The translations under genes were made by a program, and so were the position numbers. A DNA stretch of 64,000 nt from [Chlorobium] sp. 445. Lineage in GTDB: Bacteria > Bacteroidota > Chlorobiia > Chlorobiales > Thermochlorobacteraceae. Under the pieces are notes generated by a model, which was not told the DNA's origin, made no database searches, and saw only the letters and a program-made list of their open reading frames with translations. Of the stretch, positions 27,829 through 37,891 are shown one piece after another. The stretch spans positions 62,001-126,000 of the forward strand of contig NSLH01000003.1 of NCBI GenBank assembly GCA_002763895.1, read 5' to 3'. Positions within the stretch are counted from its first letter, which is position 1, and each line of letters begins with the position of its first letter.

Positions 27829-29225
27829 TTACTGGCGCGGTACGTCAGCGATTGGGCGCTCAAAATTCACGACAATTCTATCGCCGGTGCGGTCAATTGG
27901 TAATTCGTTGAGCCGACCGGGCAAGTTATTAGGATTCGGTGAGCCCGGTCGTGTAGGGAAGCGGCGCATATCAATCCAGCGATGCCCTTCGCAAAAGAGT
28001 GAGTAGCGGCGCTCGTAAATGAGGCGGTCGAGTGCATCGTCTCTATTGGCTAAGACTGGAATTTCTGGTACGCCAGCGGCACGGCGCACACGGTTAATGT
28101 CTGCTGTTGCAGCTGCCAGATTTTGCGTACTGCCAAGGATATTGGCTTCAGCACGCAGCAGCAAAAGCTCTTCATTTCGGATAATTGGAATAGGTGCCAC
28201 GTTGCTTGGAAATACCGAAACAACAAATGTGGAAGAAACACCATAGGCAGAAGTCAGTGAGCGACGGAACAACTTGGTTTGAATCCGGCGATCGGTAGCC
28301 GTGTCTTGATTCTGCTGATAAACACTGGGATGTGCCCACCAGCGCACGGCTTGTGCAGGTGGCTCAAAAAGTGGGTTGAGCGCATCGCCGGGAGCCGTGC
28401 TAAAGACATGATAAACACCAAGGTTCATATCATCTGGAGTATCGCCTTCGCGCAGGAAAGACTGGCTAAGTGCGCTAAGGCAGGTGTTGTAATCGCCTTG
28501 GTAGGCGGCTACGCGGGCACGCAAGGCACGATTGAAACGCGCAAAAGTTGTAGGTGTATTAAAATTGGCAAAACCGTTCGAAAGACGGAAGTTAAAGCGT
28601 GTACCAGCTGCAGTCAAGGCAGCATGAGCTTCATCTAACAAGCGGTTGATTTCGCGAAAGCCCTCCGCCTTGGAAACAAAAGGATGAGCAGACGGATCGG
28701 GTGAGAAGCGGATTTTAATACCGTTCTCGTTGAGTTGATTGAGCACGATCAGCAGTTGATAAGCGATTATTGTCTTTGCAAAGCCTTCTACACCACGTTT
28801 TTCTTCTGCGGGTAGGTTCGCTGCCACATCCAGCAAGGCATTGGCGGTTGCAATTACATTGTATCGCTGAATGTAGTTGTTGTTGTTGAACGGACCACCT
28901 GGATCCAAAGCGCCGCCTTTGTATTCAGCCATGTAGCGTGGGTCGTCGCCGCCGAAGTAGTAGGCTTCTCGTCCGATGATCGAGGTGCCATAGAGATAAA
29001 TCCTACAGCGTTTCGCATGGAGGACTCGACGCCAGTAACCAGACTTTGCACGCCTGCTGTGGCTGGATCAGCAGAGTTAGGATTCGGAAAATTCCGATCG
29101 GGGCAACCGTAGAAGACAAACAGTGATGAAATTAGGAGTGAAAATAAGCCAAATCGGCATAAAGCGGTTGATACCGCTGCAAGTGTATTCATAGTTTGAA
29201 ACTTGTTCTTGGTTAGAAAGTTCAT
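27829..29225 (-). CDS. SusD/RagB-family outer-membrane lipoprotein, interrupted by one frameshift
   Basis: Surface lipoprotein that acts as the lid of a SusC-type TonB-dependent importer. Combined product 465 aa. A strong 'GGAGGAG' ribosome-binding site 8 bases before the ATG at 29225 fixes the start. The lipobox ends at 'VFYGC', so the mature protein begins at that Cys. The SusD fold is seen in TPR-like helices and the C-terminal signature 'YERRYSLFCEGHRWIDMRRF'. The frame breaks at the A3 run 28998-29000: adding one base joins 'MRNAVGF' to 'LYGTSIIGREAYYFGGDD'. The gene begins 15 bases after susC, so both are one operon. The ligand is not predictable; no glycan-degrading enzyme is adjacent. 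Confidence 0.88.
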
Positions 29226-29239
29226 TTCTATCTCCTCCT

Positions 29240-32200
29240 TTACAGTCCAAATGAAAGGTTGAAGTAGAAACTACGTGCTGAAGGAAATGGGGTTACATCA
29301 ACAGAACGTCCGATAGCGATATTGCCGAAGTTGCTGACCTCAGGATCGTAACCGGCGTAAGGTGTGAAGAGCAGCAGGTTTCTACCCGTCAGTCCGATAC
29401 GCAAGTAAGAAATCGCGCCACCAAATAAGCTATTAATCAAGTTACGGTCAAAGGTATAGGTAAGTGCTAGCTCGCGCAAGCGCAAGAAAGTACCATCTTC
29501 AATCCATGGTGTCCCAAGAGGCTGATTGGTTGGCTGTCCTGTGACAGGATTTCTCCCAGTGCGCAGTGCGGTGCGTTGAATTTCACCGTCTAAGCCAGCG
29601 TCAGGTGAGGTGCCGCCAAGATCGGTTAGGAAGCGAGTGAGATTAATGACATTGCCGCCTTGTTTCCAATCTAACAGAAAGTAAAGTTCAACGCCTTTGA
29701 AGCGCAGAGAGTTCGAGAACCCAACGCGAAAATCAGGTAGTTCATTACCCAGCACTAAGCCATTAAACCGTCCCGGTGCAGCATTCGGGTTCGGGGCATT
29801 AGGATTCGGTCCGAAACTCTCACGACCGACAATAGTTGTTGGCGAATAGCCCTTGCCAATGTAGTAGGCGCCTAATGCAACGCCGAATCCACCAGTCGTG
29901 AAGTCTGGCACTTTGAGTTCAGTGATTTCAGCTGTGGTTCGGAAGAAATTCAGTCGTGCATCCCAGCTGAAGTCGGCCGTGCGCACAGGGCTGAGGTTAA
30001 GTGCCACTTCAATGCCGTTGGTGACCATGTCGCCACCATTTTCAAAGCGGGTGGTTCCCCCAGAGGACGGCGCAATCTGGGCTTCAACGACAAGACCAGA
30101 GATTTGGCGCAGGTAGTATGAAAATTCAAGTGAAGCAAAGCCGCCAGCAAGACCGAGGTCGAAACCAAGTTCTATTTCGGTTACGCGCTCGGGTTCAATG
30201 TCGGGGTTGCCCGGGCGAGAGGGAAGGGTCAAGCCACTTAGTCCGCTAATGTTACCCGCACCAAGAGTCGTGAACTTAGCAATTGGCGGTGCAAATGTAC
30301 CCGCTTGACCTGCCGCCACACGAATCTTTGCGGATTCAACGGTTGTGCGCAGACTTTCCCATAAGGGAAGTTTAGACAGCAGCAACGAGGCCCCACCTTT
30401 GGGGAAGAAGTAAAACTTATCGACATCACCATTAGCACTGCTTCGGTCCGCACGCAAACCGAGGGTGAGGAAGACCAGACCTTCTATGTCAACATCTTCC
30501 TGAATATAGAGCCCTTGGTCGTACTGTTTCGTAACAATTTGCAGTTGCTGTACGTTAGCAACTTGGTTAAGATTGTTTGAGATGGAGGGCAAGCCCCTTG
30601 TTACCAGCAGCAAACTATTGATATCACGGTTTTCTAACTGCAAGCCCGCTGAGGTGGTAAAAGAAATTCCGCCAGCCTGCAGATTGTGTATCAGACTTGT
30701 ATAAAGATTGTTGTAGAAGGTTGGGGTATTGTTTTTGAGACTTCGTCCGGGCAGAGGCGCAAGCTGTTCGTGAATCGTGTTAATCGGTGAAAAAATAGTA
30801 TTGACTTGTGTAAAGTAATCTGCGCCACCTTGCGCCACAAAACTCAAGCGCTGAGTCTCTGTGCGAAAGAGCGTCCAGTCTAATTTGACGGAGCCGACCA
30901 CTCGGTCAATGCGCTCATTATTGGTCACTTTATCAATAATCTCAAAAGGGTTGGCGCCGTTGTTGGTCGGATCAGAGTAGCTACCGCCTTGTGGACGCAC
31001 ATCTATAAAACTTGGAATAAACGCAGCAAGATATGGCAGACTCACATTGTTGTTCGAGTTGCCGGTGGCGCTACGATCCGAGTTCGTGTTGATATAGTTT
31101 AAGCCGACATCTACGAGCAGGTTATCGGAGAAGCGATGCGAAAGGTTAAGCCGTGCGCTGTAGCGGCTATAACCTGTGTTGCGAATAATGCCTTGCTCGG
31201 TGCGCGCTGTACCACTGATTGAAAAATGGTATTTGCACTGCCGCCGCGTACATTGAGGTTCGTTTCACTAATGAACCCTGTCTGACCGTAGAGTTCATCC
31301 TCGTAGTCGATAAAGGGCAGGTTAGCAGGTGCTGGACGTCCAAAAAAGCGGAAGTATCCAGTCGTATCTGCTGACCAGTTACGCGTACCTTGCTTTTTGA
31401 GGATACGGGAAAAACCAGTCTGCTGTGAAAAATCAATGGTCGCTTTGTCAGCGGGTCGTCCTTGCCTTGTTGTGATTAAAATTACGCCAGCAGCTGCCTT
31501 TGCCCCATAGACCGCAGCGGCCGTTGGACCCTTCAGAATCTGAATCTCTTCAATATCATTCGGGTTAATATCAGCCAAGCGATTTGACGGTTGGCTTTGT
31601 GGTCTGGGACTGCCTACGCCCGTCGCAGCCGTTAGTGCGTCTAACCCACTTTGGATTTGGTCATTGCTAATAATGACACCATCCACAAAAATGAGCGGTT
31701 GCGAGTTGCCAACCAGCGTGGAGACACCGCGCAAGTTGATGCTGATACCGCCGCCCGGTGCACCAGTGTTCTGGCTAATTGAAAGACCAGGGATTTTCGC
31801 GGCAAACGTTTGCTCAATAGTCTGAGCAGGTGCCGGCAGAAGCTCTTCGGCTTTGAGGGTGCCAATAGCCGTCGGTGAGTTTTCGCGTCGAATCCCAGTT
31901 GCAACACCTGTAACGACTAACTCTTCTGCACGTAAAATGTCCTCTTGCAACTCGATGACCAAGTTATCCGTGCTTTCTGTAACGACCACAGTCCTTTCCT
32001 TATAGCCTACAAGTTTGACAGAAAGCGTTGCTGTGGACACTTTCAGCGTCAGTCGAAACCGCCCTAATGCATCGGTAAGTGTGCCGCCGCCCGTTTCTTT
32101 GACGCGTACGGCTGCACCTAAAAGCGGCTCAGCGGTCTTGGCATCGACGACTTTGCCAGAGATGCTCAATTCTTGCGCCATTGCAGAATTGCTCATAACA

Positions 32201-32247
32201 AGCAGGCCTAGGTATAGCCCTAGCCATAATGCGTATCGTTTTTTCAT
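29240..32247 (-). CDS. SusC/RagA-family TonB-dependent outer-membrane receptor, interrupted by one frameshift
   Basis: Combined product about 1,002 aa. Signal peptide 'LWLGLYLGLLVMSNSAMAQ'; a carboxypeptidase-like regulatory domain ('ISGKVVDAKTAEPLLGAAV', about 28-105); a plug with 'EELVVTGVATGIRRE', 'PQPLIFVDGV'-like 'QPLIFVDGVII' and 'DIEEIQILKGPTAAAVYGAKAAAGVI', the SusC hallmark; then a beta-barrel ending with aromatic Phe ('SFYFNLSFGL'). One base is missing at about 31217-31219 ('CAA' for 'CAAA'): restoring it joins 'GGSANTIFQ' to 'ISGTARTEQGIIRNTGYSRY', open to the end. It imports a ligand driven by TonB together with the downstream SusD. Glycine/asparagine-rich; ligand unknown. Confidence 0.9.
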
Positions 32248-32489
32248 GTTGCTTTTGTGATTTGTTTTGTTGTTTGTGGTTTATGCTGTGAAATGCATAC
32301 ACCTAAGCATGCACCTCTATCGCATTGATGTGTTGCATAGAATGAAGAATAGAATATATATAGTTCCCAGAGAGGTACTACTCTGAGAGAAATAAGGTAA
32401 GTACTAAATACACAGAAGAAAAGTATTTTTAGGCATATTTGCAAATGCCAACTTCAAATTTTACAGCGTTTCAAAAAACCACGCAACAA

Positions 32490-33272
32490 ATGCCTGTTTT
32501 CGCACCCTGCCTGAGGTCGTTCTCTACACTGTGTAGTCTGTTGCTGATCGCTACAATCGCTTGCGCGCAGGTTAATACCGAATCGTTACTGCGCAGTACG
32601 CGCGCTGGATTTGCAGCACGGCTTGGTTTTGGCTTTGGCTTGAATGCCGGCAACTCAGAATTTTTTCGATGGCAAGCTGATGCGCGCCTTGATTATCAGG
32701 CAGACTTTTTTTATGCCTTTGCCGTGGGCAACATTGAGCGCGGTACAGCAAATGAGCAGGTGTTTCTCAATCGCGGGTTTGCACATCTGCGCCTCATTCT
32801 CAACGTGGATACACTTTTTCATCCTGAAGTTTTTGCACAGCGAGAGTTCAATGAATTTATTTTGCTCAAAGAACGCACACTAGCGGGCGCAGGAGCGCGT
32901 CTGAGTCTGCTATATCTCTCCCCCAACGATTCTGTAATGTCACTACGGCTCACGCTGGGCATTGGAGCCATGTGGGAAAATGAAAAATTCACGAGCGAAA
33001 ACCTCGAGACTAAACTCTTACGCTCGACCAACTATCTTGCAGTGTGGTGGCGTATCACAAAGAGTACATCGCTACAAATCATCGGATATTTTCAAGTTGA
33101 TATCATGCGACTCAGTGATCACCGCATTTTGATCGATGGCTCACTGAGCGTGGGCATCACAGATGCGCTTGCACTTTCACTAACCTTAAACTATCGCTAC
33201 GACAATGAACCGGTGCCAACGGTCAGACCTTTCGATATTGATCTGCGCAACACAGTAACTTTTTCCTTTTAA
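32490..33272 (+). CDS. DUF481-like outer-membrane beta-barrel protein
   Basis: About 260 aa from ATG 32490 (frame open from 32439). A signal peptide ('SLLLIATIACAQ') precedes alternating hydrophobic strands ending in 'DLRNTVTFSF', a C-terminal aromatic residue as in outer-membrane barrels. Sequence features such as 'GLNAGNSEFFRWQADARLDYQ' and 'NEFILLKERTLAGAGARL' match the general pattern of the DUF481 (YdiY-like) family, whose function is not established. Divergent from susC with ~190 bases between them; that spacer contains no promoter I can define. The start is uncertain: ATG at 32439, 32445 or 32490. Confidence 0.65.
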   Translation: MPVFAPCLRSFSTLCSLLLIATIACAQVNTESLLRSTRAGFAARLGFGFGLNAGNSEFFRWQADARLDYQADFFYAFAVGNIERGTANEQVFLNRGFAHLRLILNVDTLFHPEVFAQREFNEFILLKERTLAGAGARLSLLYLSPNDSVMSLRLTLGIGAMWENEKFTSENLETKLLRSTNYLAVWWRITKSTSLQIIGYFQVDIMRLSDHRILIDGSLSVGITDALALSLTLNYRYDNEPVPTVRPFDIDLRNTVTFSF

Positions 33273-33300
33273 TCAGATCCTAGACTTGCTGGGAATAGTA

Positions 33301-33323
33301 AGGGCGAGTCTGCAACTCGCCCT
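33301..33323. terminator. Probable bidirectional terminator hairpin
   Basis: Perfect 9-bp stem (33301-33309 and 33315-33323) with a 5-base loop, G+C-rich, between the convergent DUF481 and desaturase genes. It lacks a clear U-tract on either side, so termination would be weaker or of another kind. Confidence 0.55.
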
Positions 33324-33351
33324 CATGCTAGCTGTTTAGTTGCAAGTGTTC

Positions 33352-34488
33352 TCACGCTAACTTGCCAAGCCCATTTGCCATAGCTTTCCACATCGCTACG
33401 CTTTGCTTGAACTCACGCTGAGCTTGTTCAAACTTTTGTTTGGCTTCTTCGAGTTGGTGCGCGAGTGCTTCACTTTTTTGGGCTTTCAAGCTCTGATACT
33501 GCTCGCGCAAATGTGCAACGCGTTCGGCAGCAGCACTAAAATGTGCTTTTGCTGATGAGATGGTCTGTAGCGCAAATGAAGCAACCGCAGGTGAGTTAGC
33601 CGAAAGTTGCTCCTTCAATTTTTTCTCTTGCAGGGCAATGCGACGCTCTAAAATACGTTCAGGACTCATGCGATGCAGATTCCAAGTAAGACCAACATGA
33701 GAAAGTCCGTTAATAACCCACTTGGTCGGGTCGTAGTCGAACCAGCGTACCCCATTGCGGTAATCACCTGGAAACGCATGGTGAAAGTTATGGTAGCCTT
33801 CACCGTAAGTGAAAAGTGCGGTTACCCAGTTATCGCGTGCCGTAATTTTGTCCGAATATGGGCGTGTGCCAGCATAATGACAGAGCGAATTGATAAACCA
33901 AGTGAAATGATGATTGAGCACTAAACGTAGTGCGCCTGCAATAAATAATCCCCCAAAAGCATCGCCCCATGTTGCCCCAAGTAGCATAGGCAAGACAAAA
34001 CACATAAACGTGGCAATTGGAATGTAGTGGTTGTGTTGAAAACGCAGCAAGGGGTCAGCCCAGAGGTCTTTGACTTTCGTAACATCAGCACGCCAATTTT
34101 TTGTGAACAACCAACCGACATGCGCAAACCAGAATCCTTTATGAATCGCGTAAGGATCTTCTTCACGATCTTCATAGCGGTGATGAATGCGGTGGTCATA
34201 ACTCCAATCAATAATAGTGCCTTCAAAAGCCGCAGAGCCGAAAAAGACAAAGAACCACTTGACAGGTGCTGCAGCTTCATAACTTCGGTGCGAAAACAAA
34301 CGATGATAGCCTGCAGTGATAGAAATGCCAGTCGCATAGAGGTAAAAGACAGCTAAAGCAACTGTTGCCCAGTTGAAACTGCCGCTCCAAATCCAATACG
34401 CTGTGCCAACAATGGCAGCAAGCGTAGTACCTATAATAAAGGTTACATTTATCCAGTTATACTGAAGTTGTGGTGCCGAGGCTTGCAT
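33352..34488 (-). CDS. Acyl-CoA / fatty-acid delta-9-type desaturase
   Basis: 378-aa membrane di-iron enzyme that introduces a cis double bond in acyl chains using O2. The three histidine boxes are 'HRLFSHRSYE', 'DHRIHHRYED' and 'GYHNFHHAFPGDYRNG', and four or more TM segments surround them. The C-terminal ~100 residues form a charged coiled coil ('LREQYQSLKAQKSEALAHQLEEAKQKFEQAQREFKQ' region, about residues 300-360), which is longer than usual and might mediate binding to a partner. O2 dependence implies an aerobic or microaerobic organism. Probably starts at ATG 34488. Confidence 0.92.
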   Translation of the reverse strand: MQASAPQLQYNWINVTFIIGTTLAAIVGTAYWIWSGSFNWATVALAVFYLYATGISITAGYHRLFSHRSYEAAAPVKWFFVFFGSAAFEGTIIDWSYDHRIHHRYEDREEDPYAIHKGFWFAHVGWLFTKNWRADVTKVKDLWADPLLRFQHNHYIPIATFMCFVLPMLLGATWGDAFGGLFIAGALRLVLNHHFTWFINSLCHYAGTRPYSDKITARDNWVTALFTYGEGYHNFHHAFPGDYRNGVRWFDYDPTKWVINGLSHVGLTWNLHRMSPERILERRIALQEKKLKEQLSANSPAVASFALQTISSAKAHFSAAAERVAHLREQYQSLKAQKSEALAHQLEEAKQKFEQAQREFKQSVAMWKAMANGLGKLA

Positions 34489-34653
34489 AAATTGTGCGGT
34501 GTTAGTCGTTTTTTTAAGCTTGTATAGTTGAAATTGAAAAAACTGAAGCCTTGCGAAGTAAATTGAGATGCACTAAACCTTAAAGATAGCGCATTTGTTT
34601 TGCTCTACCAATACGTGCCGAAAGTTTTTGTCAAAAGTCAGTCAAAATTTCCC

Positions 34654-35119
34654 TTACCTCTCAAGCCTATCGAGATAGTTAGCAAAAGTCTCAACCAGTC
34701 GATCGTAGTGCTGTGCAATGAGTGGGGAGGAGATAATAAAATCAGCGGTTGCACGATTGCATGCGACAGGAATATTCCATACAACGGCAATGCGCAGCAG
34801 CGCTTTGACATCAGGGTCATGTGGTTGAGGCTCAAGTGGATCCCAAAAGAAAAGGAGCACATCAATTTCATGTTCTGAGATTTTTGCCCCGATTTGTAAG
34901 TCGCCGCCCAGAGGACCGCTTTTGAACTTATGCACCGCAAGTCCAATCTGTTGCTCAATCAAATGTCCTGTTGTGCCTGTAGCATAGAGGATATGCTGCA
35001 AAAGAGAGCCACGATTAAAAACGCACCCATTCCAGCAGGTCTTGCTTGCGGTTATCGTGTGCGACGAGTGCAATACGCTTTTGAGCAGGAAGCGCAAGGT
35101 GTTGCCAGCGTGAAGTCAT
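34654..35119 (-). CDS. mgsA: Methylglyoxal synthase, interrupted by one frameshift
   Basis: Converts dihydroxyacetone phosphate to methylglyoxal and phosphate, bypassing lower glycolysis. Combined product 154 aa from the ATG at 35119. Active-site motifs: '[11 protein letters not shown]' near the N-terminus, 'ATGTTG', '[12 protein letters not shown]' with the catalytic Asp, and '[17 protein letters not shown]' with the catalytic His. One extra base in the A5 run at 35017-35021 (T5 in the gene) breaks the frame at 'LLEWVRF'; removing it restores '[18 protein letters not shown]'. It begins 3 bases after the dut stop codon, so both are in one operon. Confidence 0.92.
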
Positions 35120-35122
35120 AGT

Positions 35123-35581
35123 TTATGATATGTTAGGCGTCGAGATACCAGTATGACCAAATCCCCCAGTGCTGCGTGCAGTGTCCGAGAGCGTATTGAC
35201 TTCAATCAACGAGGCACGTTCAACTTTAGCGATAACCATCTGCGCAATACGGTCGCCATGATGCACTTGAAATGGCTCTTTGCCATGATTGATAAGAATC
35301 ACCTTGACTTCACCTCTGTAATCGGCATCAATCGTAGCAGGTGCATTTGCAAGTGAAATTGCATGACGCAGAGCAAGACCGCTGCGCGGACGCAGTTGTG
35401 CTTCATATCCTTCTGGAAGTTCAATTGCAAAGCCTGTTGGAATTAGCACAGGGACTTGCGGCTCGAGTGTAATCGGGTCGCTAAGACAGGCGGCAATGTC
35501 CATACCTGCTGCTTGTGCAGTAGCATAGTGCGGGACAATGGCGCTGGCGTGAAGCCGTAAAAATTTGACCGTAATGCTCAA
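35123..35581 (-). CDS. dut: Deoxyuridine triphosphatase
   Basis: Trimeric dUTPase that hydrolyses dUTP to dUMP, keeping uracil out of DNA and supplying thymidylate synthesis. 152 aa, normal length. Motifs 1-5 are present: 'AGMDIAA', 'RPRSGLALR', '[21 protein letters not shown]' (with the catalytic Asp), 'GDRIAQMVI', and the C-terminal '[10 protein letters not shown]' arm that closes over the base. Part of a dut-mgsA pair. Confidence 0.96.
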   Translation of the reverse strand: MSITVKFLRLHASAIVPHYATAQAAGMDIAACLSDPITLEPQVPVLIPTGFAIELPEGYEAQLRPRSGLALRHAISLANAPATIDADYRGEVKVILINHGKEPFQVHHGDRIAQMVIAKVERASLIEVNTLSDTARSTGGFGHTGISTPNIS

Positions 35582-35594
35582 TGGCTTGCAGTGC

Positions 35595-36581
35595 TCAGTT
35601 CCAGTTGGGATTGGTGATAAGTTGTGCTAAGTCAAGCTGAGCATCATGGGTAGTCGCAGCGTAGATAATTTCACCCCACTTCCAGACCACAACTTGATGA
35701 CCTTGACTAGTATGCATAGTCCGAAAACAACGACCATCGGCGCTAATGGCTTGCATAACTTCATGCGGCACGGTCAGACGCCCTTGCATATCTTTCTCGT
35801 TGATGACATAGACAGCAACCACACTTTCGGCATTCTCTGCATTCTTTTTGCCTTTACTGTTTTTGAAGACAATTTCACCAGCATTAAGTGAGCCAAGCGC
35901 CGTGAGGCGAGCCGTAGCAAGCGAGAAGCCTTTCACTTTAGGTATAACGGCTTGAATGCCGGCAATTTTAGCAAAGTAGTTTTCAACGACTTGCGCCTCA
36001 GAAGTATGCATATCTGCTCGTTCTTGTTTCGGATCAAACGTGAAGGCAATAATTTCACATAAGTTTGGAGCAGCGCTATGCACAACTGTTCTTGCAGTAT
36101 CAAACAGACCAGTCTCACTATTTGTGCGCACAAAGCCTGCAAAAATCAGCATGGCTAAGACAGTAAAAGCAAGCCCAGCAGCAAAGAACGAGTTTGCGCG
36201 ACGACTTGCACCTGTATCAACAAAGAGCCAACTTGAGAGCATTTCATACCATGAGTCTGCTCGATGTACTTCTTGCTGTGGCAGAGCAGCAGGCGAGAGA
36301 GAAGAGAACTGAGAAAATTGGCTCATGCTGGGATTGCCTATCGTCTGGCGTTTGATGGCATCTACAAGACTTTTCGGAGCTTTCACGCGCTTTAAGCGAC
36401 TTTTCAGAATCGCTTTTGTAGCTTTTTCAGCTTCAAACTCAGCTCGGCATGCTTCGCAGACACGAATGTGCTCGAGGAATTCAGATAGCTTGGGTTCATG
36501 AAGTTCGCCATCAACAGCGGCGCTCATCAGACTCAGGGACTCTTTGCAATCCATCTTACTACTTTGGTTTGCGTTGGTCAA
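35595..36581 (-). CDS. Membrane anti-sigma factor with zf-HC2 zinc finger
   Basis: 328 aa (an internal ATG at 36554 is an alternative start). The N-terminal zinc-binding anti-sigma domain has '[18 protein letters not shown]' followed by '[12 protein letters not shown]' (His-x3-Cys-x2-Cys). One TM segment ('[20 protein letters not shown]', near residue 130) separates it from a ~180-aa periplasmic part with no recognised family. It lies 80 bases downstream of the ECF sigma factor gene, as expected for a sigma/anti-sigma pair, and so probably holds that sigma factor inactive until a signal, possibly redox since the finger is zinc-cysteine, releases it. Confidence 0.82.
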   Translation of the reverse strand: MTNANQSSKMDCKESLSLMSAAVDGELHEPKLSEFLEHIRVCEACRAEFEAEKATKAILKSRLKRVKAPKSLVDAIKRQTIGNPSMSQFSQFSSLSPAALPQQEVHRADSWYEMLSSWLFVDTGASRRANSFFAAGLAFTVLAMLIFAGFVRTNSETGLFDTARTVVHSAAPNLCEIIAFTFDPKQERADMHTSEAQVVENYFAKIAGIQAVIPKVKGFSLATARLTALGSLNAGEIVFKNSKGKKNAENAESVVAVYVINEKDMQGRLTVPHEVMQAISADGRCFRTMHTSQGHQVVVWKWGEIIYAATTHDAQLDLAQLITNPNWN

Positions 36582-36661
36582 AAACGCCTTGCTCTGTCAC
36601 TGTCAAAGGCGAGTATAAAAGCTTATGCATCATAGACTGCTCTTGCTTACGCCGTAAAGTC

Positions 36662-37552
36662 TCAGTCGTCCAGCCAGTCTTCGGGGTTAATTTTATAGCC
36701 GTGTTGCTTTGCATATTCCATTAGTTTATCGCGCAGAATTTTCCTGCCACGATGCAGTCTTGAACGCACTGTGCCAATCGGACAGTCAACCATATTGGCA
36801 ATTTCTTCGTAGGTGAAACCCTCGATATCGCAAAGTTGCACGACCTCCTTGAAATCTTCGGGCAGACTCTCCAGCGCTCGGGCAACTTCATCATCAAGCA
36901 ATTCACCAAACATCTTCTCTTGCATATCGTTGGAATCCAGAGAACTGTGCTTAACCGTATGATAAAACTCTTTTATCTCGTCGTAATCGACTTTGTCAGG
37001 CTCTTTGGATTCCTTGCGATACTTGTTAATGTAACTGTTCTTAAGAATACGAAACAGCCATGCTTTGCAGTTCGTTCCTTTCTCGAAGGATTCAAAGAAG
37101 CGATAGGCTTTCATGTAAGTCTCTTGCACCAGATCGTTGGCATCTTCAGGGTCGCCAGTCATACGCAGGGCAAAGTTGTAGAGCGAATCAATATGCACCA
37201 TCGCCTCTTTCTGGAAATCCATTTGCTTTTCAATTTCTGCGCGCGTAAGCTTTTCAGGCGCTTTACGCTGTGCCGCTTCGCTTTGCATTAAGTCTAAGTC
37301 TTCATCAGTAAGTGCTTCAACTGCATCGAAATCAATCGCTTCTTCCTGCAAAGCTAAATCTGCCGGCAAAACACGAGACTTGGGAGTGGAGCGATGTTCT
37401 AATTCTGACTTGCCGTGTGCGGCAGCCTTCGATGATGTGTCAGCAGACTTTGTCGACTGCTTTGTGGATTTTGCCTTCCGAGACTTGGCTTTGTCAGAGA
37501 CCTTAGCCGATGGAACTGATTTTTTGTTAGACTTGATGATAAGTATAATCAT
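36662..37552 (-). CDS. ECF-type RNA polymerase sigma factor with a long basic N-terminal extension
   Basis: 296 aa from ATG 37552. Sigma region 2 spans about 117-190 ('[27 protein letters not shown]', '[20 protein letters not shown]') and region 4 about 235-285 ('[26 protein letters not shown]', '[14 protein letters not shown]'). The first ~55 residues are Lys/Ser/Ala-rich and unlike a sigma factor, followed by an acidic stretch (about 65-90, '[16 protein letters not shown]'). A shorter start (ATG near residue 89) would give a more usual ECF length. The gene is upstream of its likely anti-sigma factor on the same strand. Confidence 0.88.
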   Translation of the reverse strand: MIILIIKSNKKSVPSAKVSDKAKSRKAKSTKQSTKSADTSSKAAAHGKSELEHRSTPKSRVLPADLALQEEAIDFDAVEALTDEDLDLMQSEAAQRKAPEKLTRAEIEKQMDFQKEAMVHIDSLYNFALRMTGDPEDANDLVQETYMKAYRFFESFEKGTNCKAWLFRILKNSYINKYRKESKEPDKVDYDEIKEFYHTVKHSSLDSNDMQEKMFGELLDDEVARALESLPEDFKEVVQLCDIEGFTYEEIANMVDCPIGTVRSRLHRGRKILRDKLMEYAKQHGYKINPEDWLDD

Positions 37553-37664
37553 ATAGGGTGATCCTTTTCACGATTGGCGTCACAACGTGTTGCGACTCGT
37601 TCGTTTTCAGCACTGCACTACTTCTTCGCAAAACAAGCTATGAAGTTTTACCGAGAGTTGCAAC

Positions 37665-37850
37665 CTAAACTTTACGCTGCGATTTTCTGCATGCTAATCT
37701 GCGGCGCTGTTGCGATTTCTTAGCTGGCTTTTTAGGCTTCGGCATAACGCCTAATCGGTAATCTGCACTTTGCGCTAACCTGTAGATCTCTTGGAGAGTC
37801 GCGGTGTAGTCGGGATGCTCATCGGGGATGAAAAGCCACTTTTTGAGCAC
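37665..37850 (-). CDS. Small hypothetical protein, possibly translated after pabBC
   Basis: 61 aa from a GTG at 37850; the frame is open upstream almost to the pabBC stop, but that stretch has no ATG. The N-terminal half reads as plausible protein ('LKKWLFIPDEHPDYTATLQEIYRL'), the tail is very basic ('PKPKKPAKKSQQRRR'). It lies 41 bases after pabBC on the same strand. No family is recognised, and it may be a chance frame. Confidence 0.35.
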   Translation of the reverse strand: MLKKWLFIPDEHPDYTATLQEIYRLAQSADYRLGVMPKPKKPAKKSQQRRRLACRKSQRKV

Positions 37851-37891
37851 TGGATGTTGCTTTGAAGCTATTTTGGTTTGTATGTGCAGCC

